From assembly GCA_003427395.1 (NCBI GenBank), contig BFEA01000347.1:1562202-1586700 (forward strand): DNA of 24,499 bases, in the 5' to 3' direction. The notes beneath the pieces were generated by a model. It had not been told where the DNA came from. It made no database searches and saw nothing but the letters and a program-made list of their open reading frames with translations. Positions 1-8,701 of the stretch are shown here, in pieces. This DNA comes from Chara braunii (Eukaryota > Streptophyta > Charophyceae > Charales > Characeae). A program made the position numbers and the translations under genes. Positions within the stretch are counted from its first letter, which is position 1. Each line of letters begins with the position of its first letter.

Positions 1-26
1 TCTCTCTCTCTCTCTCTCTCTCTCTC
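1..26. repeat. (TC)n microsatellite
   Basis: A pure TC dinucleotide run reaches the window edge. The same arrangement, a TC run followed by the segment annotated next, recurs at 12464-12758. This is therefore probably part of a repeated unit and not an isolated microsatellite. Confidence 0.95.
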
Positions 27-165
27 GCCCCGCGATGCACTGCAGACATTGCAGGTGTCTAGCTGCAGAACTCCACGACCAGGTAAGAATTGTGAGGACG
101 AAGAGCAGATACAGTCTCATATCATACTGTTCGTCTCGCACACATATATATACAAAAATGACACG
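27..165. repeat. Dispersed segment S, copy 1
   Basis: About 140 bp are closely similar, in the same orientation, to 12610-12758. Shared landmarks are GATGCA-TGCAG, a GTAAGA preceded by an AG, the stretch GAGGACGAAGAGCAGATACA, and TATATATACAAAAAT. On the plus strand it looks like a mini-exon: a (TC)n tract, several AGs, then the good 5' splice site CCAG|GTAAGA at 83-88. On the minus strand it lies 5' of the exon-1 copies, so it may instead be the upstream end of the Myb gene unit. I cannot decide between these two readings. Confidence 0.65.
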
Positions 166-244
166 ATACCAACGCACACACGCACACACACACACAATCA
201 CCCAATCGACCTAATTGACCAATTGATCCAAGATCATGCAAGCA

Positions 245-306
<62 letters not shown>
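166..306. repeat. 3' flank of Myb unit: (AC)n, spacer, (GA)n
   Basis: An AC-rich run (about 172-198) is followed by a unique spacer containing CAATTGATCC and then a perfect (GA)n run of roughly 58 bp (249-306). The same order, with the same spacer, follows exon-2 copy B at 2488-2684. It is therefore the conserved region just downstream of the Myb gene stop codon on the minus strand. Confidence 0.8.
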
Positions 307-310
<4 letters not shown>

Positions 311-321
311 AAATGATAGAT

Positions 322-714
322 TCACATGCTCAGCCCGGAGAAGCGAAAAACCAAAGAAACATTGGCAGTGTGGTTGCTGCCCCGGTCGTCTTTCAACTGT
401 CGTTTTTGCTCCTGTTGCTGCTTCTTCTTTTACCACTGCTTTTGTCGCTGCCGCTGGAGCTTCAAATCTTTTTTTCGCCGCTGCTCTTCAATCTCAAGAG
501 CGAGATACTCCCACCATCTAGACTGTAACGAGCTCCATTAACGCCCTGATGCATACATCCCTAGGATTTCATTGACTACATCTTTTCAAAAATTGTTCCC
601 TCCAAGTTTATGCCTCCTGGTTGGATCGTTATCATTCCGCCTCACATACTCAATGATCTGGTTGTCTTGTTCCGCTGTAAAGAATCTGTGCGTTCTTCTT
701 GTCTTTGAAGAATC
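322..714 (-). pseudogene. RAP1-type Myb exon 2, copy A (decayed)
   Basis: This is exon 2 of the tandem Myb family, 393 bp with the original frame length kept. The acceptor is TTTTGCAG|GATTC, preceded by a (TG)n tract. The frame reads DSSKTRRTHRFFTAEQD, then IIEYVRRNDNDP, then HKLGGNNF, where the expected Trp of NNFW is a TGA. The HSW motif is also mutated to a stop. A Gln/Lys/Arg-rich tail follows (EEQRRKKD..., QQQEQKRQ) and the family stop codon TGA lies at 322-324. In known RAP1 proteins this fold (FTxxxDxxIxxYVxxN ... GNxxWK ... HSWQSLKDRY) is a three-helix Myb-like domain. Exon 1 of this copy is missing, because unrelated sequence starts at about 772. Damage is mostly base substitution. 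The domain name is my pattern match and has not been searched. Confidence 0.7.
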
Positions 715-720
715 CTGCAA

Positions 721-771
721 AACAACACACACACACACACACACACATACACACACACACAAACACGCGCA
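721..771. repeat. (AC)n run abutting a 3' splice site
   Basis: Read on the minus strand this is a (TG)n tract immediately upstream of TTTTGCAG, the acceptor of exon-2 copy A. The same TG tract plus acceptor recurs at copies C, F and G, so the microsatellite is a fixed part of the intron end. Confidence 0.85.
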
Positions 772-822
772 CTAAGTTTTTTTAGAATTTTCGGAAGCAT
801 TTTCCTACTCCCCAATGGGGTT

Positions 823-912
823 AAGAATGTGTTAAGGGAAAGAAGAGACCAAGATAAGCAAACTAAAAAGAATGTGTTAAGGGAAAGAAGAGACCAAGAT
901 AAGCAAACTAAG
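823..912. repeat. 45-bp direct tandem duplication
   Basis: Two adjacent 45-bp units begin AAGAATGTGTTAAGGGAAAG. They differ only in the last base, so the duplication is recent. The surrounding stretch 772-1103 is AT-rich with A-runs near 960-990, and I see no gene in it. Confidence 0.95.
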
Positions 913-1103
913 TTTCAAAGTGCCGCAAATGAAAAATTTCAGAAAATAAATATAGAAATAATAAAAAAATAAAAAAATAAAGAAATAAATAAGTAGAGGA
1001 CGCGGTAACGAAAAATGAACTGTTGGATTTTTTAAAAATTTCGGCTGCATTTCGTTACCCCAGGAGAAATAAAAGGGTGATCTAGCTTTCAAAATGATCA
1101 GTC

Positions 1104-1218
1104 CTCGCGTGAAACTTAGGCGTACATTGCAGGCTACGACCCACCGGTTCCCCCCCCAAGTTTTGGGGCTTCTATAACGAGATTTCGAGAGGGTGTTTCG
1201 TTGTTGAAAGTGAAAGTT
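1104..1218 (-). repeat. Repeat R, copy 1
   Basis: Related to 2002-2143 (opposite orientation) and to 2950-3071 (same orientation). Read on the minus strand it is open and would encode FHFQQRNTLSKSRYR, then NRWVVACNVRLSF. The three copies agree best at the protein level in this frame, which suggests a former coding exon. I do not recognise the family. This copy diverges after LSFTRG, whereas the other two run on into a GTKWGGN motif. Confidence 0.6.
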
Positions 1219-1725
1219 AAAAGAGGTACGCACTTACCCGTCACTCTCTAGGGTTTACCTCGTGTACCCCTATGCGTTGAGCGCGCGCCAGTAGGTACTT
1301 CTTGATACGGGGTAATTTTTTGTTAATTTTAACTAATAAAATCCGCTAAAAATTATCCAAATGGCTTAGAAAATTGAAAAAAAAGTGTATGCGGCTCTTA
1401 TTTTTTTGTTCTTGGCTAATAGGCTGGGTCTGTTGGCCGAGATGGCGTTCGAGGGGCAATAAGCAGGATTCCCTCGAATTGCGCACGCGCCTTGTATTCG
1501 AGAAACTCGGATATAAAGCTTGTTAGGTCAATTCGAGTTCGGAATTCTGTGCTCCAGCTATCCAGGTCACTCGAGGATCCTTTTAAGATGCAGTCAGGCA
1601 GCGCTTATTCAGGGAGTACCTCCTTAACCTCATCCCAACGGTGGGGAGACGAAGCGCTGCCGAAATTTTCATACGATTTCGAGGTTTTGCCTGCTCCTTA
1701 TTCTTCCCACGGACTCTTAAGGGTC
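1219..1725. other. No recognised gene; AT-rich then weakly coding-like
   Basis: The first half is AT-rich with T-runs. The second half has a plus-strand open stretch (1492-1746) that is Ser-rich with no recognisable domain. It runs directly into repeat D, so it could be an upstream part of whatever D encoded. I see no splice sites or RNA genes that I would defend. Confidence 0.4.
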
Positions 1726-1996
1726 TTTTCTACGTACGATAACTAGACCGGATGTGGCGGTCCGAGGTCGTCGAGGGGTATGAGGNGGAGAGTGCATGGG
1801 AGATAGTCCCTCCTGAGGTTATAGAGGGCGACTTTGTAGAGTTTACGCTCCTCTCGAGGACCACTGACTGACACGACGGACAGTGTGGGTGGAGGTCCAT
1901 CGTCTTGTTCCCCGGAGCTTGGCTGTGGATGCTTAGAGAGCATCAGAGCAACTAGAGGAGAGACATAGTTAGGGCATATCTATACTAGGGGGTGGA
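1726..1996 (+). pseudogene. Repeat D, copy 1: fragment of unknown coding sequence
   Basis: About 270 bp are repeated at 2144-2413 in the same orientation, with R copy 2 between the two. The shared frame reads PPEVIEGDFVEFTL, then HDGQCGWRSIVLF, then AWLWMLREHQS. This copy has a TGA where copy 2 has the Trp of a DWHDG motif, and it has a Gln where copy 2 has a stop. The two copies complement each other's damage, so a real reading frame stood behind them. I do not recognise the protein. One ambiguous base (n) lies at about 1786. Confidence 0.5.
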
Positions 1997-2001
1997 CCTA
2001 G

Positions 2002-2143
2002 CTTTCACTTTCAACAACGAAACACCCTCTCGAAATCTCGCTATGGAAGGCGTGAAACTCGTGGGGAAAACCGGTGGGTCGTAGCTTGTAATGTACACCT
2101 AAGTTTCGCGCGAGGCACAAAGTGGGGGGGAAACATTTTTGGT
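2002..2143 (+). repeat. Repeat R, copy 2 (inverted relative to copies 1 and 3)
   Basis: Plus-strand reading gives FHFQQRNTLSKSRYG, then ENRWVVACNVHLSFARG, then TKWGGN. It ends in a run of G followed by AAACATTTTTGG, which matches the GGNNFW portion of the Myb exon 2. R is therefore joined to Myb-like sequence at the same point as in copy 3, although the orientation in the window is reversed. Confidence 0.6.
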
Positions 2144-2487
2144 TTTTTCTACATACGATAGCTAGATCGGATGTGACAGTCCGAAGTCGTTGAGGAGTAT
2201 GAGGTGAAGCGTGCATGAGAGATAGAACCTCCCGAGCTTATAGAGGGCGACTTAGTGAAGTTTACGCTCTCCTCGAGGCCCACTGACTGGCACGACGGAT
2301 AGTGCGGGTGGAGGTCCATCGTCTTGTTCCCTGAAGCTTGGCTGTGGATGCTTAGAGAGCATCAGAGCAGCCAGGGGATAGGAATAGTTATGGCGTATGT
2401 ATACTTGGGGGTGGAGACGATAGGAGGAGTCGCCTTGAGCCTCGCGAGTTCTGGGGCCAGTGAGGTCATCAGCAAGATGCTCCGGTA
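2144..2487 (+). pseudogene. Repeat D, copy 2: fragment of unknown coding sequence
   Basis: This is the second D unit and extends further 3' than copy 1. The frame reads IEGDLVKFTLSSRPTDWHDG, a TAG, CGWRSIVLFPEAWLWMLREH, then YVYLGVETIGGVALSLASSG and SEVISKML, before a long (AC)n run ends it. The last part is hydrophobic enough for a membrane segment. At least two in-frame stops make it a relic. Family unknown. Confidence 0.5.
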
Positions 2488-2515
2488 CACACACACACGC
2501 ACGCACACACGCACG

Positions 2516-2557
<42 letters not shown>

Positions 2558-2684
2558 CACGCACACACTCACACAATCACCCAATCGATCTAATTGACCA
2601 ATTGGTCCAACATCATGCAAACAAACACAAAGAGATAGAAAGAGAGAGAGAGAGACTGAGAGAGAGAGATTTGAAATGATAGAT
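2488..2684. repeat. (AC)n, spacer and (GA)n downstream of Myb copy B
   Basis: A long AC/GC-rich dinucleotide run (2488-2573) is followed by a spacer nearly identical to 195-245 and by an interrupted GA run (2638-2670). The order and spacing match the flank of copy A, which shows that copies A and B were duplicated together with their 3' flank. Confidence 0.85.
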
Positions 2685-2950
2685 TCACATCCTTAATCCA
2701 GAGAAGCGAAAAACCAAAAAACAGTAGGAGCGTGGTTGTTGTCCCGGTCTTCTTTCAACTGTCGCTTTTGCTTTTGTCGCTGCTTCTTCTTTTGCCGCCG
2801 CTTTTCTCGCTGCCGCTGAAGCTTCATCTCTCTTTTTCGCCGCTGCTCTTCACGGTCAAGAGCGAGATACTCCCGCTATCTTAACTGTAACGAGCTCCAT
2901 GAATGCCTTGATTTCATTGACTGCATCTTTCCAAAAATTGTCCCCCCCCA
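2685..2950 (-). pseudogene. RAP1-type Myb exon 2, copy B (5'-truncated)
   Basis: Only the second half of exon 2 remains: NNFWKDAVNEI, a deletion of about 20 bp removing the GMHASG segment, HSWSSLQ in a shifted frame, then EEQRRKRE and a Lys/Arg/Gln-rich tail to the TGA at 2685-2687. The first half (acceptor, FTAEQD helix) is replaced by repeat R copy 3, joined within the GGNNFW-coding G-run. R and the remaining Myb sequence are in the same orientation. Confidence 0.65.
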
Positions 2951-3071
2951 CTTTGTGCCTCGCACGAAACTTAGGTGTACATTGCAGGCTATGACCCACC
3001 GGTTTTCCCCACCAGTTTCGCGTCTTCTATAGCGAGATTTCGAGAGGGTATTTCGTTGTTGAAAGTGAAAG
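2950..3071 (-). repeat. Repeat R, copy 3, joined to Myb copy B
   Basis: On the minus strand it reads FHFQQRNTLSKSRYRRRETG, then NRWVIACNVHLSFVRG, then TKWGG, and continues straight into the Myb NNFWKDAVNE sequence. The intervening 3072-3190 is unassigned sequence before the gypsy remnant. Confidence 0.6.
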
Positions 3072-3193
3072 CAAACCAGAAAACACTCACGAAATAACAG
3101 CGAATCAGATGCAAAACCAAGGTTGGAAGAGGAACACGAACAAGAGCATGAATGACAAAGCATTTCAATGGAAATGCATATGTACACGGCTGA

Positions 3194-4219
3194 AGCGAAA
3201 AACTTGAGGAGATTTTGGGGGATAGCGAGGAGGGTACTCCGCGACTAAAGGCAAGGACTATAAGGGAGGAGCCAATAGTCGTCGAGTCGGATGACGAGGG
3301 GCAGGAAGGCGAAAGAGAGCCGGTCATAGTCATCCTGGAGAAGATGGAGGATCTGCTGGAAAAAATGGGGAGATACAAGCGGAAGCTACAAGTCCTGTGT
3401 GAAGAAGCCCGAGAATGGAAGACCAACCTGCCTGAAGTCTTTCTTTATGACTCTGGACCTGAACCTCTGTCGGGACAACAAAGCTGCCCAAGAGTTGCGA
3501 CCGTAGGGACGGGCCCCAGGTCGGGTATGACCTACAGGCCCCCCACGTCGCATGGAAGAGTGTCGCAGGCTGCGCGGACCAGGAGTCAAAACAAGGCCGA
3601 ACCTAGCCAAGAGCCCAGTCAGGCATCCCCTCGAAAGGAGCCTGAGCCAGCGCGCAGAAAAGAGGTGGTGGAGGTTCCAGAGGAAGAGGAAGAGGATGAC
3701 GATGAAGAGGACGAAAGGCTTCGGCAAGAAGAGGACCGGCGGGCTGAGCTAAGGGCCAGGAAGAGAGGAGTCCGGGAGGAGATCAAGCCAAGTCTGTTTG
3801 ACAGCGTACCTAAGAGGAAGAAGTACGCGGTTCGGATGGAAGAAGGCTTCGACGTGGAGCGAATGGTAGACAGGCTCCTGGAAGGCCACAACGACCTAAT
3901 GAACTTGAAGGACATCCTGGCATCAGCGCCGAGACTCCGTGGTGAACTGAAGGGGTGACTCTCGCGAAGGTTGGTGCCTAATGTCCATCTAAGTACAATC
4001 CTGACCAGGGAGGTAGAGTGGACTGAGGCTGGGACAAGGATGAATTGGAAATGCGTGGCTTGTGGCCAGGTGGACTTGGTGGTGAAGAACCAGAAGTGCA
4101 CTGTGATGGTGGACACGGGCGCGAAAATGAATATCATCAGGGAGGGACAAGGAAGCGGTGATGCTGGGTATGGAGATCGATCGCTCGGACTATGGTATGT
4201 TGCACGACGCCAATTGTAA
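3194..4219 (+). pseudogene. Gypsy gag C-terminal region plus protease start
   Basis: One frame with a single in-frame TGA (3956-3958). The first part is highly charged. A predicted coiled-coil-like stretch (VIVILEKMEDLLEKMGRYKR) precedes an acidic run of Glu/Asp around 3680-3715 and a basic segment (KKYAVRMEEGFDVERMVDRL). After the TGA the frame continues through VPNVHLSTIL and a WKCVACGQVD segment to the protease motif MVDTGAKMNI at about 4108-4135; DTG is the catalytic triad of retroviral-type aspartic proteases. The frame is lost near 4146. I see no zinc knuckle. The upstream part of gag is missing here, but a gag N-terminus lies at 8264-8695. Confidence 0.8.
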
Positions 4220-5160
4220 GGCTGCCTTTTGCGGCACGACATCCAACGTGATCATAGAGATTGGGAAGGTGCGAGTCAGGACTTGCTTCTTCGTCATGCC
4301 CGATGTCGATCATTCCATCCTTCTGGAGAGGTCGTTCTTGTGTCGAACGAAGATGCTAATCTTCAACAAGCACGACGGGACAATGATCCTGCTCCTATGT
4401 GACCCGGCGTGCGGAAACTATGAGGTTATCACTTGCCGGAACACGAGGCTTTGAAGCAGAAGGAATAGGCCTAATCTCGACTCGTTCACCTAGTCGGAGA
4501 ACGAGCGAAGGAGGCTTTGGGAAGTGCCCGAGGAGGAGGAAAGGGCCGAGGTGCTGACACGAAGCCTTACAGACGTGAATAAGACTATGGAAGTGGTGTC
4601 AGCACACGATATGGCGGATCCTGAGGTAATCAAGGCGCTGAGGGAGCAGGTTTTGGAGAACCCTCAGATGGGAGAAGTGGAGTTGGTCTATCAGCTTCCA
4701 GGCGATGGCACAAGCACAAACGGCAAGCCGACCTTTTTTAGGGGACGACTTAATTAGGGCTCTCAAAGGCGGTACAAGACATTAGATAAGAAGTGTCACC
4801 CAGTTCCCGTGCTCGTTACTGAGGACGACGAAGCGTATTACGAGCGGGAACGGGGGTTGATACGGCGCATGCGGGAGCAAGCAGCCAATGGTCCATGCCG
4901 TATCAACAGTCAGAATGAGGGGACGCTGATAATCGGGGAGCCCGACTCCCTTTCGCCCCAGGAGAGAACCCTGATGGTGGGGTTGATGAAGAAAAGGCAC
5001 CGCGCGTATGCTTTCAATGACGATCAGCGTGGGAGGCTGGATGTGGAGAAGATTCCAATGATCCGGATCCACACGGTCTCACACGAACCATGGAATCTAA
5101 GGGGCGCGCGGTACCCCAATCTGGACGAAGAGAAGATGGTGGTGGACTACCTGCTTTATC
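4146..5160 (+). pseudogene. Gypsy protease C-terminal part and linker to RT
   Basis: The frame shifts relative to the DTG motif and then reads MEIDRSDYGMLHDANCKAAF and VMPDVDHSILLERSFL. The latter resembles the ILLGRxFL flap/closing motif of gypsy proteases, with Glu in place of Gly. In-frame stops at 4452-4454, 4491-4493 and 4755-4757 are tolerated by the alignment of the frame. It continues with PEEEERAEVL, a linker, and the start of RT (HTVSHEPWNLRGARYPNLDE). The frame breaks at about 5155-5161, where RT sequence appears to have been deleted. Confidence 0.75.
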
Positions 5161-7014
5161 AAGCCGAATGGGACGTTGCGGTAAGTGCAGGATTTACAGC
5201 GGTTAAATATCGTGACTGTGCGGGATGCAGGGGGATTGCCAAATGCGGACGCGTTGTTAGAGTCATGCGCGGAGAGACCAATAATTTCTCTTATAGACCT
5301 CTACTCTGGGTACGATCAATTTTCTGTATACCCGCCAGACAGGCCTGTAACGGCGATGCACACGCCCAGAGGGCTGATTCATATGAACGTAGCCCCTCAA
5401 GTCTGGACGAATGCAGTAGTGATGGTGCAAAGGCATATGATTAGGGTCATGCAGACAATTAGTCCATAGATCACCCAACCCTATATTGATGACTTGGCGG
5501 TTAAAGGTTCAAAGGAGAAGGAGGAAGATGAAGTAATGCCTGGAGTGAGGCGCTTCGTTTGGAAGCATATCCAGGACATCGATCAGGTTCTGAGTTTATT
5601 GGAGGAACACAATCTGACGGCAAGCGGCCCTAAGTCGAAACATTGTATGAGGGAGGCCACAATTTTAGGCTTTGTCTGTAATGAGAGTGAGGGACGGCCT
5701 GATGTAAAGAAGACAAACAAGATTATTGAGTGGCTAGTGCCCTTCTGCTTTATAACGGATGTGAGGAGTTTCCTCGGGACACGTGGATTTTGGAGGAGCT
5801 TCGTGAAGGATTTTGCCACGAAGACGGAGCATTTAAGGAAGTTGGTGCGTCAGGACCAGGAATGGGTCTGGGGTGAAGACCAGGAAGAGGCGGTAGGTAG
5901 AATGAAGGGAGAGTTTAAGGAAGGAGGTCTGGTGTTGGGAGCGCTGAACTATGAGACCACGGAGGAAAAACCATTCATTATCGAGACGGACGCTGGGCCA
6001 ACTGCCTTGGGAGGGGTCCTGATTCAGGTAGATGCTGAGGGAAAGGAGAGACCGCTAAGGTTTGAAAGTTGCACCCTCAATACAACTGAGAGAAACTACT
6101 CTCAGTTTAAGAAGGAGACGCTGACGGTACTCCACTGCCTGAGGACCTTTCGGAACTATGTTTTCGGCAGAAGGCTCATTTTAAGGGTGGACCCTACCAC
6201 ACTTGCATGTTCCTTGAAGAATTATACTCCATCTGATCCAACCGTCGCAAGATGGCTGACCTACATTTGGACGTTTAATTTCGAGCTGGAAAAAATTCCA
6301 GAGAACAAAAACAGGGCAGATGGGTTAAGCTGTGTCAACTGGGATAAGCCAGGCGAAGAATCGATAGAAGACACCCCACCAGTTGATGGGTTCTTAAACT
6401 AGGAGGAAGACGTCCGCCTCCATATAAATGAATTGTCCTTGCGAGTGCCTAACTGCGCCAGTCACCCCATATGGCTAGCGCCAAAGGGGTACGAGCAAAA
6501 GGAGGAATTGGTCCTCAAGCCTTTTTAGGAGGAGGATCTGTGGGGAAGTAAGGATGTCGGCTGGATGATGAAGTTGGCATTGGCAGGTACACATAGTTTG
6601 GTGGAGGAAGTGAGGACAATAGAGGAAGGTCCAACTCAGATAGAGGAGCATGAGCAGTTAATGAGAGGGATGTATCTGCACACTAATACGCTCCTGGAAG
6701 GAGGCTTTGACCGGAGGGGCTTACTCAGCCCTATGGAAAGTGAAATCCTTGTTCCTGAAAGTCAAGATGATGAGTTCGAGGAGGGAGAGATCAGGGAGGC
6801 TTTTCGCACTGAAGAATATGATGGGATCTATCGGGAGTTGAGGCTACTCCTGTCCCGCGAGATGAGAGATAGAGACGCAAGTGCTAAAGCGCAGAAGATG
6901 AGGCACCTCTACGTAGTAAGAGATGACCATCTGTTTATAGCGACAAGTCAGGAACCCCAAAAGGATTGTGTGGGGGAGAAACCGACAGATGAATATTATA
7001 GCAGCCCTACATGA
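5161..7014 (+). pseudogene. Gypsy reverse transcriptase and RNase H
   Basis: A single frame is interrupted by stops at 5182-5184, 5467-5469, 6400-6402 and 6526-6528. RT motifs are KPNGTLR, VQDLQRLN, IISLIDLYSGYDQF (catalytic Asp in LIDLYSGYDQ) and QPYIDDLAV, the YxDD box (Tyr-Ile-Asp-Asp, about 5479-5490). RNase H follows: FIIETDAGPTALGGVL carries the first catalytic Asp, then ERNYSQFKKETLTVL with the Glu, and NRADGLS near 6310. The stretch 6403-7014 is the charged connector before integrase. The stops after SP (CCA-TAG) and after LR (CGG-TAA) are typical of an old element. The frame is lost near 6960. Confidence 0.88.
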
Positions 7015-7447
7015 TAGTATAGCAGGGGGGCACAGAGGGATAGGTGTCACATACGCGAAGATAAGCGAGCTTTACCATTGGGATGAGATGCTGACTTTGG
7101 TCATCAAGTATTGCCAGTCTTGTGTACCTTGCCAGGAGAGGTCAGCGCAAAGGTCGGGAGACCCCCTGCATCCGAGGTTGAAGAGGGAAGTGGGTGCGGT
7201 CGTACACCTGGACCTGTTGTTCATGCCAACTGGGGAGAATGGGTGTAATTACATCTTCGATGCACGGGATAACCTTACTGGGTTTGTGGACGGTCGGGCT
7301 ATCTGGACGAAGACTGTTCTGACAAGTTGCATCAAAGAGTATTATATACGCTATCCCTTCGTCAAAGAGTTCATGATGGACCGAGGGTCGGAGTTCTCCT
7401 GCAATGAGGTGCGAACCTTGCCTTGCAGGGTATGGCGTAGTGGCTAA
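6968..7447 (+). pseudogene. Gypsy integrase, zinc-binding and first half of the core
   Basis: HHCC zinc-binding domain: HDSIAGGHRGIG supplies the two His, and YCQSCVPCQ the two Cys. The catalytic core begins VVHLDLLFMP (first Asp), and the second Asp lies in MMDRGSEF at about 7376-7399, where most relatives have TDRGSEF. The frame then runs out. The rest of the core is in another frame from about 7404. Confidence 0.85.
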
Positions 7448-8129
7448 CTATACTACGGCCGCACATCCTCAAGCGAACGCACCTGTGGAGAGGGGGCACA
7501 ATACCATCACAAACCTCTTGGCTAAGTGGACGGAGGGCAAACCTGATCAGTGGTTGAAGTTCCTGCGAGCGGCTTTCTTTGTAGAGAATGTTACAGTAAA
7601 GAGGACTACCAAGTACGCGCCAGCCACGTTGTGGTATGGGAGACATGTCACCTTTCCCATAGAAAGCTTCATGAAGACGTGGAGGCGCCAGGACTTGGAA
7701 GTAAACCTGTCCTTTGAAGAGTTGCTCGATATCTGGGCGCGGCGAGTAGGGGCCGCTAAGGAAAGGTTGCGGGAGGCCGCTGATCAGGTAGAGAGAAGCC
7801 GCATGGAGGACAAGATGAGATGGGACCAGATGGCGCGCGTAAGGAAGGACCCGCTAAGAGTTGGAGATACGGTATTGCTATATGACTCCTCGCTGGAAAA
7901 GCAATGGTCCAGGAAGCTCGATAAACGGTGGTTGGGACCTTATAGGATCGTGCGGTGTGGCGAGTTCGGGGCCTATTAGATCGAGGAGTTGGATTGAGCG
8001 GGGTGGCAGGACTGGGTATCAGGGACAAGACTGAAGAAGTTTGTGGTCAGAGAACAGGTAAGGGACCACGAGGCCTTTTTAGGAATAGAGTCTTGCCCAA
8101 ATATCACACATTTTGGCTGGATCAGATAG
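7404..8129 (+). pseudogene. Gypsy integrase, second half of core and C-terminal domain
   Basis: Continuation of integrase after a frameshift: YGVVANYTTAAHPQANAPVE supplies the PQxN motif and the catalytic Glu of the DDE triad (VERGHNTI). The C-terminal part has VGDTVLLYDSSL and KRWLGPYRIV, the GPY-type integrase C-terminal module of gypsy elements. A TAG at 7977-7979 and a TGA shortly after interrupt it, but the frame continues as WVSGTRLKKFVVREQVRD to a stop at 8127-8129. No chromodomain is evident. Confidence 0.85.
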
Positions 8130-8203
8130 AGGGATGATTGGGATGGATGAGCGTAAAATGTATGTGGGATTTTCCTAGGCTGATGGGCTTAGTTGCTGAC
8201 CCT

Positions 8204-8241
8204 GCTGTATGCCTGTTTGCTGTCTCTCGCCTGTTCTGCAG
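8204..8241 (+). other. Candidate 3' splice site upstream of gag
   Basis: A pyrimidine-rich stretch (TTTGCTGTCTCTCGCCTG) ends in TTCTGCAG at 8234-8241, about 22 bp before the likely gag ATG. It has the form of a 3' splice site. If real, the gag message of this element family would be spliced from an upstream leader exon. This is inferred from base composition only. Confidence 0.4.
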
Positions 8242-8263
8242 ATCTGACTTTTCGAAGGCATTC

Positions 8264-8695
8264 ATGCAGAGGGGCGGAAGGGACGCACGGTCACGGCAGG
8301 GGCCCCAAAGGGCGTCTGGGAGGGACGAGCAGCACAGGCCGCCTGGGAGGGAGCCTACGCCCGAGTTCGATGACGACAATATACAGTTCTTCCTGGACGT
8401 GTATCGGGACCACGCAGTGCAGAGAGGATGGTCAGTGGTAGAGATGATTTAGTACTTGAAGGGGATAGGGCGGTTTGAGCAGCCTATCGCTCAGATATGT
8501 GAGGAGGCCCTGACCTGGCCAGATGTTGAGGCCGGGATGCAGAGGTTGAGAGCTTCACCCATGGGACGTGATGACATGCTAATTCGGTTAGAGGAGGGGA
8601 ATGCGGAGGAGTTTGTTCCAGCATACGAGCATTATATACTGAGCCAGGGGATTGCGCAGGAGGGGTGGATGCAGACCCTACTCATCAGGACCAGA
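8264..8695 (+). pseudogene. Gypsy-type gag N-terminal fragment
   Basis: It starts at an ATG (MQRGGRDARSRQ), followed by an Arg/Gly/Pro-rich segment, then EFDDDNIQFFLDVYRDHAVQ and, after a TAG at 8450-8452, YLKGIGRFEQPIAQICEEAL, LEEGNAEEFVPAYEHYIL and WMQTLLIRTRRAKRP. It ends abruptly at about 8695 against Myb copy C. This type of leader sits in front of the coiled-coil gag segment found at 3194, so this looks like the missing 5' part of the same element family placed after integrase. I have no independent confirmation of that link. Confidence 0.55.
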
Positions 8696-8701
8696 AGGGC
8701 A

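Larger units (their letters stand above)
3194..8129 (+). mobile_element. Decayed Ty3/gypsy LTR-retrotransposon polyprotein region
   Basis: Five consecutive coding blocks appear in the order gag C-terminal part, aspartic protease, reverse transcriptase, RNase H, integrase. Protease-RT-RNase H-integrase is the Ty3/gypsy order. The copy is dead: there are frameshifts near 4146, 5160, 6960 and 7404, an internal deletion in RT, and many stop codons. The 5' end begins just after a stop at 3191-3193, within a coding region and not at an LTR. I find no LTR pair or primer-binding site in the window. Confidence 0.9.

Noticed and set aside
122-436. Long open frames through TC/GA/AC microsatellites (also 9536-9976, 12404-12750, 2362-2568)
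   Set aside because: They consist of dipeptide repeats (LS, RE, TH, CV) forced by the microsatellites and have no conserved content outside them.
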